Shown here one piece after another: positions 34,853 through 46,309 of a DNA stretch of 64,000 bases. The first letter of the stretch is position 1. Every line of letters begins with the position of its first letter. The notes below the pieces were generated by a model. That model did no database searches, was not told the origin of the DNA, and worked only from the letters and a program-made list of their open reading frames with translations. The position numbers and the translations under genes were made by a program. The stretch is from Primula veris (Eukaryota; Streptophyta; Magnoliopsida; Ericales; Primulaceae): contig OY821746.1 of the NCBI GenBank assembly GCA_963682055.1, positions 10,441,992 through 10,505,991 on the forward strand, given 5' to 3'.

Positions 34853-37800
34853 AGTTGTCCCTTGCTACTGATACTGTTTGTTCTCTTTTGTATTATGGTT
34901 TGCAATTGTCATTAATTACAATTGTTCTGGTGACAGTAGCACCGATTTAATTATTATGATTCACTCTTACTAAATATCTGTATATATAATATATATATAT
35001 TGATTGTTTGTGGTTTTACGTTAATTGACAGGCTTATCACAGAACTTAAGTTGCTTCCGAACCGAAGGATGCTTATATTGTAGAGGTTGAGACCTTAGAT
35101 ATATTAATTGCGAATTAATGAGATTATGGATGGGTTGCGTGTTTTATGCGTTGATTATGAGTTATTATGGTTTTTAATAGAATTGGGTAAATTATTGTTG
35201 AATATAGATGGATTGTAGTTTATGCATATAAGGTGTTTGTTAAAATGCCTGAATGGGTTTTTATGTTGTTGAAGTGATTGGCTAGTTGTGAATCTAGCAT
35301 CTATGATTATGGTTTATGTTGTATTACGTTAAGTGACGTTTGAGTTTATGTTAGTTGAATAGTATAATATTATTGGCCGAGGCCTTAATATTTATACGTA
35401 TGAGATGGTGTTATTTGAATGATTTTATATTATTGGCCGAGGCCTTGTGATTTAGCTGTAGTGGCAATGGTCTCTGTCTCTCCCTAATTCCGGGGACAAA
35501 AGACGGCCGAGGGGATAGGGAATGACTCGTCTTACGGACCGGGGCGAGTGGCGTTAGAGGTCCCAATGTGCACTATATTTACTTTTATGTTAGCAATGGT
35601 CTATGTCTCTCCCTAATTCCGGGGGCATAAGACGGCCGAAGGGATAGGGAATGACTCGTCTTACGGACTGGGACGAGTGGCGTGAGAGGTCCAAGTGCGC
35701 ACTATAAATCTACCTTTATGTTGCAATGGTCTATGTCTCTCCCTAGTTCCGGGGACATAAGACGGCCGAAGGGATAGGGAATGACCTACCTTACGGACTG
35801 GGGTAGGTGGCGTGAGAGGTCCATGTATGCTATAGATGTGTGTAGATGTTATTTAATTTATTTAATTTATCGTAGTTGTAGAATGTAATTATATTTCTTT
35901 TTATACGTCGATTATTGTAGTTGTAGAATTTGTGAGCTCTTGCATTTATGGGATGGAGTGACGGTGTTTGTGGTGCCGTCCCGTCTAGTTATGTGCATGA
36001 GACTCACCGTTACAATTTTGTCTTTTAGTTACAACTTAGGTTGAGAATTTTGGATAGAAGCCATTGAAATGCATCACATGGGTTCGGGGCTTTCGTTTTC
36101 TTTTTATTTTAGAACAGTTTTGAGGTTGTAGCCTACGGGCAAATTGCATTTGTTTAGTTCTTCTTATTTAATTTTCTTAAAACCTTTTGGTCGTGTAGCC
36201 GTGTTTGGCAAGCATTTATTTAATGTTTAATAGTTTCTTTAGCTCGCAAGTCTTTTTCTTTTAAAATTTTAATTTCGTACCAACAGGTTTCACTTTCTCT
36301 TTGTTTAAAAAGGTCATGCCTCGATGTCCGCGTCTTACGGATTTTGGGGCGTGACAATATCGATCTACTCATCCAATTTATTTTCCTTCAATTTTGAGAA
36401 CTGGAAAATAAGAGATTATTTTGAGCTAATATTCACAACTATTCATATTGACAGTTGATTGCTAGTTTTAAAACCATATACCACATTTAAGGTACCCGTG
36501 ACATTTTTGTTTTCAGTAGCACAAACAAAACATCTTCAGCTGACAGGCTGAATTAGAAAAAGGTTATTACTTTGCTTTACGATACCTGTAGAACGTCTTG
36601 CCTATCCAGAGTCTGGACGTCATCTTCCCCATCATATTATTCCAAGCATCACATCATGACCACACCAGCACGCTAGCATACCATCGCAAATGAAGTGCAT
36701 GTCCCACCAATGTATAATTGATAAGTGAACCTCGCATGGTAACCCACAAGCTTTGAATTTTGAGGGTAGAAAGATTGTTAAACGATGATAGTATACTCTA
36801 AAAATTTATGTTACGAGAACGGTATAGAAAAAATAAGCTGGAGAAAGAAAAAAGAGTACGATCAGCAAAAATGAAAAAAATAATCAGTTGCCTGTCCATC
36901 CCCGAGAAATTTTTTTCAATTTTTCGACCAAAATTAATGATTTCAATGGTCACCTTCAATACGTACAAATATGTTTCAAGAATTTTATGGAACTTAGTTG
37001 AATCTGGTCAAAAAGGTAAATGGAGATGTAAAATAAGATTTTTTAAAAAGGGCTGCAACTTTGAGCAGTATCCATACTTATTTTTGGATTTACTCTTAGG
37101 AGATTGCAAGTACTAAACCCAACTAATTAAATCTTTTCCAACAAGAGGAAGACAAGAAAACAAGAACCTGGGCATAGCAACATGCCACGAAATGAAGACT
37201 AACAGCCGAATGCTTTTTGTTTCCTGCAAACTGTGTTGCATAGGTTTTTGCCTGCTAAATGCACAATAAAAAATAAAAAATTATGACCAACTTACGTCAA
37301 TCATGATACACAGAGATACCAACAAATAGCAACATACATTAAAAAGCTCATAAGTATCACTTGCGTCCACCTCCGGTACAGGTATGTTGCACAAAAAATG
37401 AGAAAACTGTTATCAGAAATGAGAACAAATAAGTCAATCAAAATGCAGAACAAAGGCACAGAGACATGCACTACCCAGCCCAGGTGAGCACGCACGAGAA
37501 AATAATAAAAACCTACCATTATAATTCATGACTAAGATAATCAATGATGTAAGGAGAGTGTAAGAAACATAGTTAATATAGCTCGCAGCAAAATTGATAA
37601 AAACTAATGCCGATATAAAATACAACCATAAAGAAATAGTTGTTTAATACTCAAAGTACCTTAGAATATTTTAATAAAGGGCAAACAGGTAGACGGGGAT
37701 TGCGCAGTATGTGGTTGGGAGGATCCGCATACTCAGCTACATCCCTTCACCCATAATCCTCAAACTCGACAACTGTCCTTAAAATATAAGTAAATTAATA

Positions 37801-38593
37801 AGCAAGTTCAAAATATAATAAAAAAGCAACGTAAAGGAAACTATAACAACGCAATAGGCTACTAAATAGATAAATAAATATGAAAGAAAATTAAGAGCGG
37901 GTAACCCACGTACATAAGTCTCTTCTAATCAATGTAACTTGGTTTTTCTCTCAATAAGGATCATCTACACCTGCTTCATATTATAAACAAGTACAATCGT
38001 AAGAATTCCTTTAAATTCATAGCAAAACACAATACTATTAAAATAAAATCGGTCCCATTAACCAACAAAAAATTGAAAAAGTCGCGATAAAAAAATTAAT
38101 ATAACAAACAAAATCATGTGCCAACAGATGCTAATGCTGTATATCCGAAAAAATAAACATGTTACTCGATTCAAATTTACCTCCATAACGTCAAGACCAC
38201 GTAATCAAATAGCCTTAGCCAAGACCCATCGCTATGTCACCCATATCTTGAACAATTCTAGCCAAGCATATTTTACTTGCTCTTTATCCACACCCGGTAC
38301 AAGTACAGGTACAATGCACATAGATATGAGGCAAAGGTTATCTTGAGAACAAAAACATGAATGATACACAGGACACAAACATAAAGACAACATGTACTAC
38401 CTACCCATAATATCTATTTATAATATAAAAATTATTTTAACCATGACCCTAAACATGTTCCAAGATAAATCACCCATCCCACACTAACATGCCAAAGAAA
38501 ATCATAGCACTCATATCAGCCTTGTTACAAAAATTAATAATAAAAATAGAATAAGAGGGAAAAGAGGGGAAGCGTAAATTGAGGTTTACTTAC

Positions 38594-38820
38594 CTAAAAG
38601 GAGAGAGAGATTGAGAAATTACTCATCTGACGAATTAATAATTATGGCGTATCGAAGTGAGGGGCTAATCCTCCGATTAGGGTTTCTGTAGATGACAGAG
38701 AGAGAGGGAAGGATGGTTAACGCCTTTACGGCCATGTAGGCCTTCCTAGCGATGGCAGTGTATGTAAGTATGTATGTGTATATACACAGAGGAGAAGAGG
38801 ACCCGCTGCAGACCGGCGGT
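38594..38820 (-). promoter_or_regulatory. Leader module copy 5
   Basis: Minus-strand donor CCTTTTAG|GTAAGTAAACC with TATA-like 'tgtgtatatacacatac' upstream. It is almost identical to copy 2. Confidence 0.5.
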
Positions 38821-39824
38821 GGCGTAAATATGACGCGGAGGGTTTAAGATGCGAAGTTTCCAAGCTAATTTTAGCACCGACTTAATTGGTCCCTCCTCCT
38901 ACAATGTTTTTCCTTCCGACATCTATTAAAACTTGACATTAAAAATAAAGGTGAATATGAAGAAAAAAAACTAGTTCATACATCAATTTCCATATAGATC
39001 TACGCATCCAATTTATTTTCCGTCAATTTTGAGAACTGGAAAATAAGAGATTAGTTTGAGCTAATATTCACAACCATTCATAGTTACATTTTTTTTTTTA
39101 GGTACAAATTCATAGTGACAGTTGATTGCTAGTTTTAAAACCATATATCACATTTAAGGTACCCCTGATATTTCTGTTTTCAGAGCCCAAACAAAACATT
39201 CTCAGCTGACAGACTGAATTAAAAAAATGTTATTATTTTTCTATAAGATACCTGTAGAACGTCTTGACTATCCAGAGTCCAGACGTCATCTTACCCATCA
39301 TATTGATCCAAGTATCACATCGTGACCACACCAGCACACAAGCATACCATCGCAAATGAAGTGCATATCCGACTAGCTCACTAGCTTTGAATTTGAGGGT
39401 AGAGAGCTTGTTAAACAATGATAGTTTACTCTAAAAAGTGATGTTATGTGAACTGTGTAGAAAAACACAAGCTGTAGAAAGAAAAAAGAGTAAGATCTAG
39501 AACAATGAAAAAAAAACTTTCAGTTGCCTGTCATTTCCCGAAAATAAATTTTCAATTTTTCGACCAAGATTCCATAGGTCACCTTCAATACGTACAAATA
39601 GGTTTTAAATTTTTTATGGAACTTGGTTGAATCTGGTCAAAACGGTCAATTCATGATGTAAAATAAGATTTTTAAGAAAGGGCTGCAATTTTGAGCAATA
39701 TCCATACTTGTTTGAGGATTTACTTTACCGTAGGAGGTTGCAAGTACTAAAACAACTAATTCAATCTTTTCTAAAGAAGAGAAAGACAAGAAAAAAACTA
39801 CCTGGGCATAGCAACATGCCACGA

Positions 39825-40740
39825 AATGAAGACTAAAAGCCGAATGCTTTTTGGTTCCTGCATACTGTGTCATAGGCTTTGCCTGCTACATGCACAAAAA
39901 AAAAAAAAAACAAATAATTAGACCAACTTACATCAATCATGATATACATTACTTATAAAGATACAAACAAATAGCAACATACATTAAAAAGCTCATACGT
40001 ATCACTTGCTTCCGTCCACCCCCGGTACAGGTACATTGCATAAAAAATGAGGAGGTTATTATCAGAAATGGGAACAAAAAAGTCAATGAAAATAAAGAAC
40101 AGGAGCACAGAGAAATGAACTACCCATGAAACTAAGACTAAAAGCCGAATGCTTTTTGGTTCCTGCATACTATGTTGCATAGGCTTTGCCTGCTACATTC
40201 ACACAAAAAAAACAAATAATTAGGCCAACTTACGTCAATCATTATATACGTTACTTATAAAGATACAAACAAATAGCAACATACATTAAAAAGCTCATAC
40301 GTATCACTTGTTTTCCTTCCACCCCCGGTACATGTACATTGCATAAAACATGAGGAAGTTATTATCATAAACGGGAACAAAAAAGTCAATGAAAATAAAG
40401 AACAGGAGCACAGAGACATGAACTACCCACGAAATGAAGACTAAAAGCCGAATACTCTTTGGTTCATGCATACTGTGTTAGATAGGCTTTGCCGGCTACA
40501 TGCATACAAAAAAAAACAAATAATTAGACCAAGTTACATCAATCATGATATACGTTACTTATAAAGATACAAACAAATAGTAACATTCATTAAAAAGCTC
40601 ATACGTATTACATGCTTTCCGTCCACCCCTGGTACATGTTCGTTGCATAAAAAATGAGGAAGTTATTATCATAAATGGGAACAAAAAAGTCAATGAAAAT
40701 AAAGAACAAGAGAACAAAGACATGAACTACCCAGCCGAGG
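39825..40740 (-). repeat. Tandem triplication of the ~305 bp module (unit II)
   Basis: Counterpart of 14340-15300, with the same copy number and spacing. The triplication therefore predates the ~14 kb duplication. Confidence 0.8.
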
Positions 40741-41243
40741 TGAGCACGCACGAGAAAATAATAAAAACCTACCTACATGCTTCGCTACTAAGATAAACAT
40801 TCATGTAAGGAGTGTGTAAGAAACATAGTTAATATAGCTCGCAGTAAAATTACGATAAAAACTAATGCAGATATATAAAATACAACCATACAGAAATAGC
40901 TGTTTAATACTCAAAAGTACCTTAGGGTAAACAGGTAGACGGGGATTCTACAATATGTGGTTGGGGAGGATCCGCATACTCAGCCACATCCCTTCACCCA
41001 TAATCCTCAACTCGACGACTGTCCTAAACTATACGTATATGAATAAGCAAGATCAAAATATAATTAAAAAAAAACATAAAGGAAACTCTATAACAACGCA
41101 ATAGTCTACTAAATAGGTAATTAAAAATTAAAGGAAATTAAGAACGGGATACCCCTGTACATAAGTCTCTTCCAATCAATATGCAACTTGTTTTATCTTT
41201 CTACACGGATCGTCTACACCTGTTCCATATTATAAACAAGTAC

Positions 41244-42417
41244 TGTTGGTCTGTAAGTGTCTAAACCTTAGAGGGGGGTGAATAAGGTTTACGTACGATT
41301 TTCGCAGAATAAAAACTTTGAGTTATTAACTACGCTAATTAGTAGAATTTTATAACTAAACACTTGTGTTGACTATTCAATGCTATTTTAAGCTAACTAA
41401 GCAAACAAAATAAGTAATAAATGAGTGCGGAAAGTAAAAGTTCAAGGGAAAAGAAATAACACAAGAGTTATAGAGGTTCGGCAAAACGCGCCTACTCCTC
41501 TCATCGGTATTCACACTATCGAGTGTTTCACTAGAATATTCTTCCCAAGATTACACCCTAACCAGTTAATCGACCGATTAAGCTCCCCTCACTCTATGAG
41601 TATCCCGAATGAAAAGACCTAGAGCTTTTAAGCTACACTTGCTTACAAAGCCTCTACCCGATCACTCGCTCACAAATGAGTTTATAATTCACTTTTACAA
41701 GTTTGAATTTGAAATGAATCACTCACTAACAAATAATATCTTGGTGTTTATAAGATTACAATAATTTTACACTCAAGAATTTATATGAATACAAGTGAGA
41801 AATATGTAGTATAAGCTTGATGAATTTCTTGAATTTGATAGCTTAATTTGTGTGTGAATTGGAGTTATTTTCCTTTTGGAATTTGGGGGTATTTGAAGGA
41901 TTTTTGGTCTTGTTACCGTTGTATGAAGTGTTATGCTTTTATCCAATGGTTTTCAGCAATTACCCAATTTTTCAGAATAAGTAAAAAAACACTTTTTGAA
42001 TTTCTCCAGAAAACGATCGGTCGTGTGCTATAAAAACGATCGATCGTTTTTATCATGAACTCACTGGAAGAAATTTGACCAAAAACGATCGGTCGTTTTG
42101 GCCATTTCGATCGGTCGTTTTTCAGATGACCTCACTGGAAGAAATTGGATAAAAAACGATCGGTCTTTTGTCCAAAACGATCGGTCGTTTTTTTTTGGCA
42201 GTTTCTCAGTTTTCTCGTTATTTTTCGAACGCTCGTAACTTCTTCGTTATATGACCGATTATGGTTCCGCTTGAACCGTTAGCTTCGTAATTAAATATTC
42301 TATCATTTTGAACCTTTAACAAGCTAGATAAATGATTAGTATGCAAACCGAGATTTTATCATGTTTTACAAATTTTGTTATTATCAAAACAATCGATTAG
42401 AAGAACATCGTTCAACA
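41244..42417 (-). repeat. Sirevirus left LTR (3' LTR of the element)
   Basis: On the plus strand it runs TGTTGGTCTG...GTTCAACA. It contains about six copies of 'acgatcggtcgt' or near variants at 42009-42195. Frames at 41425-41622 and 41848-42033 are incidental. Confidence 0.95.
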
Positions 42418-42976
42418 ATCTCTCCCTTTTTGATGATGACAAAATATTGACTTCAAACATACTATAAGCTCTTTTTGCTTACACAAAAGTATAACCGAGA
42501 TGTGTAGGTGACGTTTTACTAGGTTAAAAGTTTTAGTGAAAAACAAGTAAATGTCACAACATCCGATAAAAAGAAGTTTTTCAAAACTAAACGATTAAGG
42601 ATAATGAACGAACAAATGTAAGCGAAAAATTGGCCATAGTTTTGCCTAAAAATGTTCAATCGCCACAAATGAAAAACACAACAAATATATCCCAATCAAC
42701 AAGATATTATGCGCATAAATTCAATAACATCAAATATGATAATAATGCATTTTTCTAGAATTATAAACGTCAATCGCACAAAGTCATAGAATTTACCAAG
42801 CAATGATAAAAAGCAACATAAAAATGATTCATAACATAAATGTAAAACGTTTGCTACTTATTACATCAAAAACAACGTTGTTCGAAGAAAATGAAAACAC
42901 ATAAGAAATACAACGCAAAAACGAAGAGGTATTTCTCCCCCTTTGACATCATCAAAAACATAAAAAAAATAACCGT
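42418..42976 (-). other. Sirevirus 3' non-coding region with two purine-tract motifs
   Basis: On the minus strand 'gtcatcatcaaaaagggaga' abuts the LTR (42418-42443). A second copy, 'gatgatgtcaaagggggaga', lies near 42934-42953, directly after the accessory frame. Repeated purine-tract motifs of this form are reported for Sireviruses. The sequence between them is AT-rich and has no coding potential I can see. Confidence 0.75.
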
Positions 42977-43402
42977 CTAGTCGCGGTGGGAGGTTGCGTC
43001 GTCGTCCTCATCTTCATCTTCGTCGTCGACATTCCGACCGACAAGGTGGGGAAAATACCCATTGAACTCCGCCCTTTGCTCGGCGCTTAGACGATCAATT
43101 TCGTCGAGCTCTTCTTGACCCGGTTTCAAGAATCAAAACATACGACGGGTCATTTGCGCATTTCGATATTGGTTGACGTAGAGATCGTTATAGAATTGTT
43201 CGGTGTGTGGGAGAGGAGTGGAAGATCCCACTTTGGCTTTTCCTCGACTTCGAGAGGGACGAGAAGAGGAAGGGATGTTTGGTGGGGGAAGGGACTCGGA
43301 GGAAATTTGCACATCCTCACGAGGAGCAACTTGCGGTGTGGCCTTGGGGCCGACATACTCTTCCTCTTCGCGGGAAAGAGGAGTGTAGTCGGGGCCGGAC
43401 AC
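42977..43402 (-). pseudogene. Accessory frame downstream of pol, unknown function
   Basis: A minus-strand frame of about 140 codons runs from 43402 to a TAG at 42977-42979, with one in-frame TGA (43133-43135). The N-terminal half is rich in P, S, R and K (IPSSSRPSRSRGKAKVGSS), then HTEQFYNDLYVNQYRNAQM. After the stop it continues with a leucine-rich segment and a very acidic end (DDEDEDEDDD). It lies between the inverted pol block and the element's 3' end, where some Sireviruses carry an extra frame. I see no transmembrane segment or signal peptide, so I do not call it an envelope gene. Its beginning may have been lost in the rearrangement. Confidence 0.45.
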
Positions 43403-43413
43403 CCGTCTACCTC

Positions 43414-43709
43414 ACAAAGTCATTTTTGAAAAATCGCATTGCATCATTCATTGTATTTCGGAAAATAAAACTATTCTCATGGGTCAAAGACAAAATAATG
43501 TCTATATGATTGATTTGAATAGTTTGGTGGACAATGAGGTTAAGTGTCTTGTTACTATCAACGACAATGGTTGGTTGTGGCATAGACGACTTGGTTATGC
43601 AAGTCTTGATTTACTTGCTAAACTTTCTAGAAAAGATTTGGTAATAGGTTTACCAAAAGCTCCTTATAAAAAGGACAAACTTTGTCACGCTTGCCAATTA
43701 GGCAAATAA
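43414..43709 (+). pseudogene. pol: Sirevirus GAG-pre-integrase remnant
   Basis: From the inversion boundary the frame reads through a pre-integrase linker to NVYMIDLNSL, WLWHRRLGYAS and LCHACQLGK, the zinc-binding region of Copia integrase. The second histidine of the usual HRRLGH is tyrosine here. A TAA at 43707-43709 ends the frame, and a one-base frame change follows before integrase resumes. Confidence 0.85.
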
Positions 43710-43756
43710 ACGAAGATTTCTTTTAAGTCTAAAAATATATTTCTACTACTCGTTGT

Positions 43757-45109
43757 TTGGATCTCATTCATATGGACTTAGTCGGTCCCTCCCGGACACT
43801 TAGTCTTGGAGGGCGTGCATATGCATTCGTCATGGTTGAAGATTTTAGTCGTTTCACTTGGGTGTTTTTTTTAACTCATAAGCATGAAGCATTTAGAGAA
43901 TTCTCTATTATTTGCAAAAAGCTCCAAACACGAAAGGGTTATATGATCAAAAGTATCCGAACCGATCATGGTAAGGAATTTGAGAATACTCCATTTCAAA
44001 CTTATTGTGATAAAAATGGTATTGATCATAATTTTTCGGCCCCTCGTACGCCCCAACAAAATGGGGTAGTAGAGAGGAAGAATAGAACCCTAGAGAAAAT
44101 GGCACGGACCATGCTTTGTGAAAATAATTTGCCAAAGTATTTTTGGGCCGAAGCCGTAAATTCCACTTGTTATATTTTAAATAGAGCCTTAATTAGGCCC
44201 ATATTGAAAAAGACACCTTACGAATTATGGAATGAGCGAAAGCCCAATATTTCTCATTTACGTGCATTTGGTTGTAAATGCTATGTTCATAATAATGGTA
44301 AGGATAATTTAGGAAAATTCGATGCTAAGTCCGATGAAGGAATTTTCATCGGATATGCTATATCGAGTAAAGCGTATAGAATTTTTAATAAAAGAACTTT
44401 ATTGGTGGAAGAATCGGTACATGTTTCCTTTGATGAGATTTTACCGACGATTGATAAGCCATTAATTGTTCATAATATTAATGATGATATTTTTCATAAT
44501 GCATCTTCTTCTAATCATGCTACATCTAGCTTAGAGATTACGCCTAGTATAGAGGTTGAACCCGTTGTTGAAGAAATCACTATAGAGAGACTTCAAACGG
44601 ACTTAGAATCAAGTGTACACATTCATGAGGATTTGCCTCAAGAATGGAGGTTTGCCAATCACCATCCGCAAGAATTAATCTTGGGTAACCCGGGAGAAAG
44701 AGTGCATACACGTTCTTCATTAAGAAACTTAGTTAATCATCTTGCATTCTTGTCTCAATTAGAGCCTAAGAACATTCATGAAACGGAACTCGATGAGAGT
44801 TGGATATTAGCTATGCATGACGAATTAAATCAATTCGAGCGTAGTAACGTATGGACTTTAGTTCCTAGACCGCGTGAGAAAACCATCATAGGTACGAAAT
44901 GGATATTCCGTAATAAGATGGATGAATCCGGGGTAGTTATTAGAAATAAGGCTAGACTAGTGGCTCAAGGGTATAACCAAGAAGAAGGCATCGATTTCGA
45001 TGAAATTTACGCACCCGTAGCTAGACTAGAAGCCATTAGGATGTTGCTTGCTTATGCTTCTTTTAAACGCTTTAAATTGTTTCAAATGGATGTTAAAAGT
45101 GCATTTTAA
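43757..45109 (+). CDS. pol: Sirevirus integrase and N-terminal reverse transcriptase
   Basis: The frame is open for about 450 codons. The integrase core has [16 protein letters not shown] start ([11 protein letters not shown]), [11 protein letters not shown] and [20 protein letters not shown], i.e. the three catalytic acidic residues. [26 protein letters not shown] and an acidic linker follow. RT begins with [61 protein letters not shown] and ends at QMDVKSAF. A one-base loss near 45106 throws the frame into TAA. Confidence 0.92.
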   Translation: MDLIHMDLVGPSRTLSLGGRAYAFVMVEDFSRFTWVFFLTHKHEAFREFSIICKKLQTRKGYMIKSIRTDHGKEFENTPFQTYCDKNGIDHNFSAPRTPQQNGVVERKNRTLEKMARTMLCENNLPKYFWAEAVNSTCYILNRALIRPILKKTPYELWNERKPNISHLRAFGCKCYVHNNGKDNLGKFDAKSDEGIFIGYAISSKAYRIFNKRTLLVEESVHVSFDEILPTIDKPLIVHNINDDIFHNASSSNHATSSLEITPSIEVEPVVEEITIERLQTDLESSVHIHEDLPQEWRFANHHPQELILGNPGERVHTRSSLRNLVNHLAFLSQLEPKNIHETELDESWILAMHDELNQFERSNVWTLVPRPREKTIIGTKWIFRNKMDESGVVIRNKARLVAQGYNQEEGIDFDEIYAPVARLEAIRMLLAYASFKRFKLFQMDVKSAF

Positions 45110-45417
45110 ACGGTTTTATAAATGAGGAAGTTTATGTGAAACAACCACCCGGTTTTGAAAATCACGAGTTTCCCGATCATGTTTACAAACTTCAAAAAAC
45201 ATTTTATGGTTTAAAACAAGCACCCCGGGCTTGGTATGAAAGACTTAGTAAGTTTTTGATTGAAAAAGGCTTTTCTCGTGGTACTTTAGATACTACTCTT
45301 TTTATTAAAAAAGATGAAAAAGACATGCTTTTAATTCAAATGTATGTTGATGATATCATTTTTGGTGTTACTAATGCTCGCATGTGCGAGGAGTTTTCTA
45401 AGTGTATGCAAGGTTAA
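45106..45417 (+). CDS. pol: Sirevirus reverse transcriptase, active-site part
   Basis: One frame over from the previous segment. [40 protein letters not shown] and the intact active site [11 protein letters not shown] (about 45337-45368) are present. A TAA at 45415-45417 interrupts the frame after CMQG. The frame then continues unchanged. Confidence 0.92.
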   Translation, partial: LNGFINEEVYVKQPPGFENHEFPDHVYKLQKTFYGLKQAPRAWYERLSKFLIEKGFSRGTLDTTLFIKKDEKDMLLIQMYVDDIIFGVTNARMCEEFSKCMQG

Positions 45418-46116
45418 TTCGAGATGAGCATGATGGGTGAACTTACCTACTTCATTGGATTGCAAATCAAACAAACTAAGGACGGAATTTTCGTCAATCA
45501 AGCCAAATACACAAGGGACTTGCTCAAATGGTTCAACATGAGCGATGCAAAGCCGCTAGGAACTCCAATGAGTCCGGCAACAAAACTAGACAAGGATGAA
45601 TCGGGTAAAAACGTGGACCAAAAGCTATATAGAGGTATGATTGGATCTCTCTTATATTTAACCGCAAGTAGACCCGATATCATGTTTAGTGTTTGCTTGT
45701 GTGCTAGGTATCAATCTTGTCCTAAGGAATCGCATGTTATAGCCGTTAAGCGCATATTTAGATATCTTGTAGGTATATGTAATTTAGGATTGTTTTATCC
45801 ACATGATACTACTTTTGACTTGCTTGGCTATTCCGACGCCGACTTTGCCAGTTGTCGTTTAGATAGAAAAAGTACTAGTGGCACTTGCCATTTTCTAGGA
45901 AACGCTCTAGTTTCTTGGCATAGCAAGAAACAAAATTCGGTTGCACTTTCTACGGCGGAGGCGGAATACGTCGCCGCGGGTAGTTATTGCGCACAAATCC
46001 TTTGGATGCGTCAACAATTATATGACTTTGTGACCCAAATCGCAAAGTTGACTTATACTAAGCAAATTATGTTTAAGACCATCAACAAGCAATACATTAT
46101 CAATAATAACATTTGA
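45418..46116 (+). CDS. pol: Sirevirus RT connection and truncated RNase H
   Basis: MSMMGELTYFIGLQIKQTKD, FVNQAKYTRDLLK and GSLLYLTASRPDIMFSVCLC are the connection. RNase H follows with DLLGYSDADFASCRLDRKST, SWHSKKQNSVALSTAEAEYV and GSYCAQILWMRQQLYDF. True sequence stops at the inversion boundary (about 46032). The remaining codons to 46116 are antisense protease sequence. The last ~60 residues of RNase H are therefore missing from this locus. Confidence 0.9.
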   Translation, partial: FEMSMMGELTYFIGLQIKQTKDGIFVNQAKYTRDLLKWFNMSDAKPLGTPMSPATKLDKDESGKNVDQKLYRGMIGSLLYLTASRPDIMFSVCLCARYQSCPKESHVIAVKRIFRYLVGICNLGLFYPHDTTFDLLGYSDADFASCRLDRKSTSGTCHFLGNALVSWHSKKQNSVALSTAEAEYVAAGSYCAQILWMRQQLYDFVTQIAKLTYTKQIMFKTINKQYIINNNI

Positions 46117-46287
46117 TAGTTTAAAAATACTACCAATACCGATGATTTTACCCTTGCTATTATCCCCGAAGGTCATAAAGCCTCCGTCTTTAGGTGCAAG
46201 AGTAGTAAATTTCGTTTTGTCTCCCGTCATATATCTTGAGCATCCACTATCCAAGAACCACTTGTCCTCGTTAATCTTTGACCTCAA
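46018..46287 (-). CDS. Sirevirus protease
   Basis: KWFLDSGCSRYMTGDKTKF carries the aspartic protease DSG motif, and VLLVDGLKHNLLSISQLCD is the following Copia linker. It lies 22 bases beyond the gag stop in a different frame, so gag-to-pol expression would need a frame change, or a mutation has separated them. The frame ends at the inversion boundary. Confidence 0.88.
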   Translation of the reverse strand: MRSKINEDKWFLDSGCSRYMTGDKTKFTTLAPKDGGFMTFGDNSKGKIIGIGSIFKLSNVIIDNVLLVDGLKHNLLSISQLCDLGHKVI

Positions 46288-46309
46288 GCATACCTACAAA
46301 CCAAAACGA

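Larger units (their letters stand above)
25326..36356 (+). mobile_element. Ty3/Gypsy Tekay/Del-type chromovirus, full length, interrupted by Cassandra
   Basis: The element is bounded by perfect 5 bp target duplications 'atatc' (25321-25325 and 36357-36361), and the uninterrupted target is seen near 6868. It has LTRs with TGTAACATCC...GCGTGACA ends, a tRNA-Met-type primer-binding site at 27561-27572, gag, protease, RT, RNase H, integrase and a C-terminal chromodomain in Gypsy order, and a purine-rich tract before the 3' LTR. Long LTRs and the [11 protein letters not shown] chromodomain signature fit the Tekay (Del) clade. By eye the two LTRs differ at about 25-30 of ~2,225 positions, roughly 1.2%, which suggests a recent insertion. 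Three stops and one frameshift make this copy non-autonomous. Confidence 0.95.
33433..36356 (+). repeat. Tekay 3' LTR, split by a Cassandra element
   Basis: Matches the 5' LTR over its full length, apart from a 697 bp interruption at 34161-34857 (692 bp element plus about 5 bp of duplicated target). Without the insert its length is about 2,227 bp against 2,232 bp for the 5' LTR. Confidence 0.95.
36357..41243. repeat. Array, unit II between the Tekay and Sirevirus insertions
   Basis: Order: exon-like module 36586-36745, ~305 bp module near 37190, 'gatccgcatactcagc' near 37721, 'tacataagtctcttc' near 37911, VDG-type block near 38270, leader module 38594-38820, exon-like module 39252-39405, three ~305 bp modules (39830-40740), 'gatccgcatactcagcc' near 40970. 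The 36905-37735 part is in direct orientation here but inverted in unit I at 11434-12283. Confidence 0.8.
43413..46032 (+). other. Inverted pol segment within the Sirevirus
   Basis: The 2620 bp segment holding pre-integrase to RNase H is on the opposite strand to gag, protease, primer-binding site and LTR polarity. It is bounded by exact 11 bp inverted repeats: 'cacaaagtcat' (43413-43423) and 'atgactttgtg' (46022-46032). On the minus strand protease ends GHKVI at the right boundary, and the plus-strand segment opens with the same HKVI codons followed by pre-integrase. This shows the two were once contiguous. Confidence 0.9.

Noticed and set aside
34468..34905. 145-codon minus-strand open frame
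   Set aside because: It lies across the Cassandra LTR and its 5S-derived sequence; the frame is a by-product of that GC-rich repeat and has no protein motif.
41424..42033. Genes within the Sirevirus LTR
   Set aside because: Short frames in LTR sequence, not kept in the second LTR.
42977..43402. Envelope-like gene of the Sirevirus
   Set aside because: No hydrophobic membrane segment or signal peptide; composition is charged and Pro/Ser-rich.
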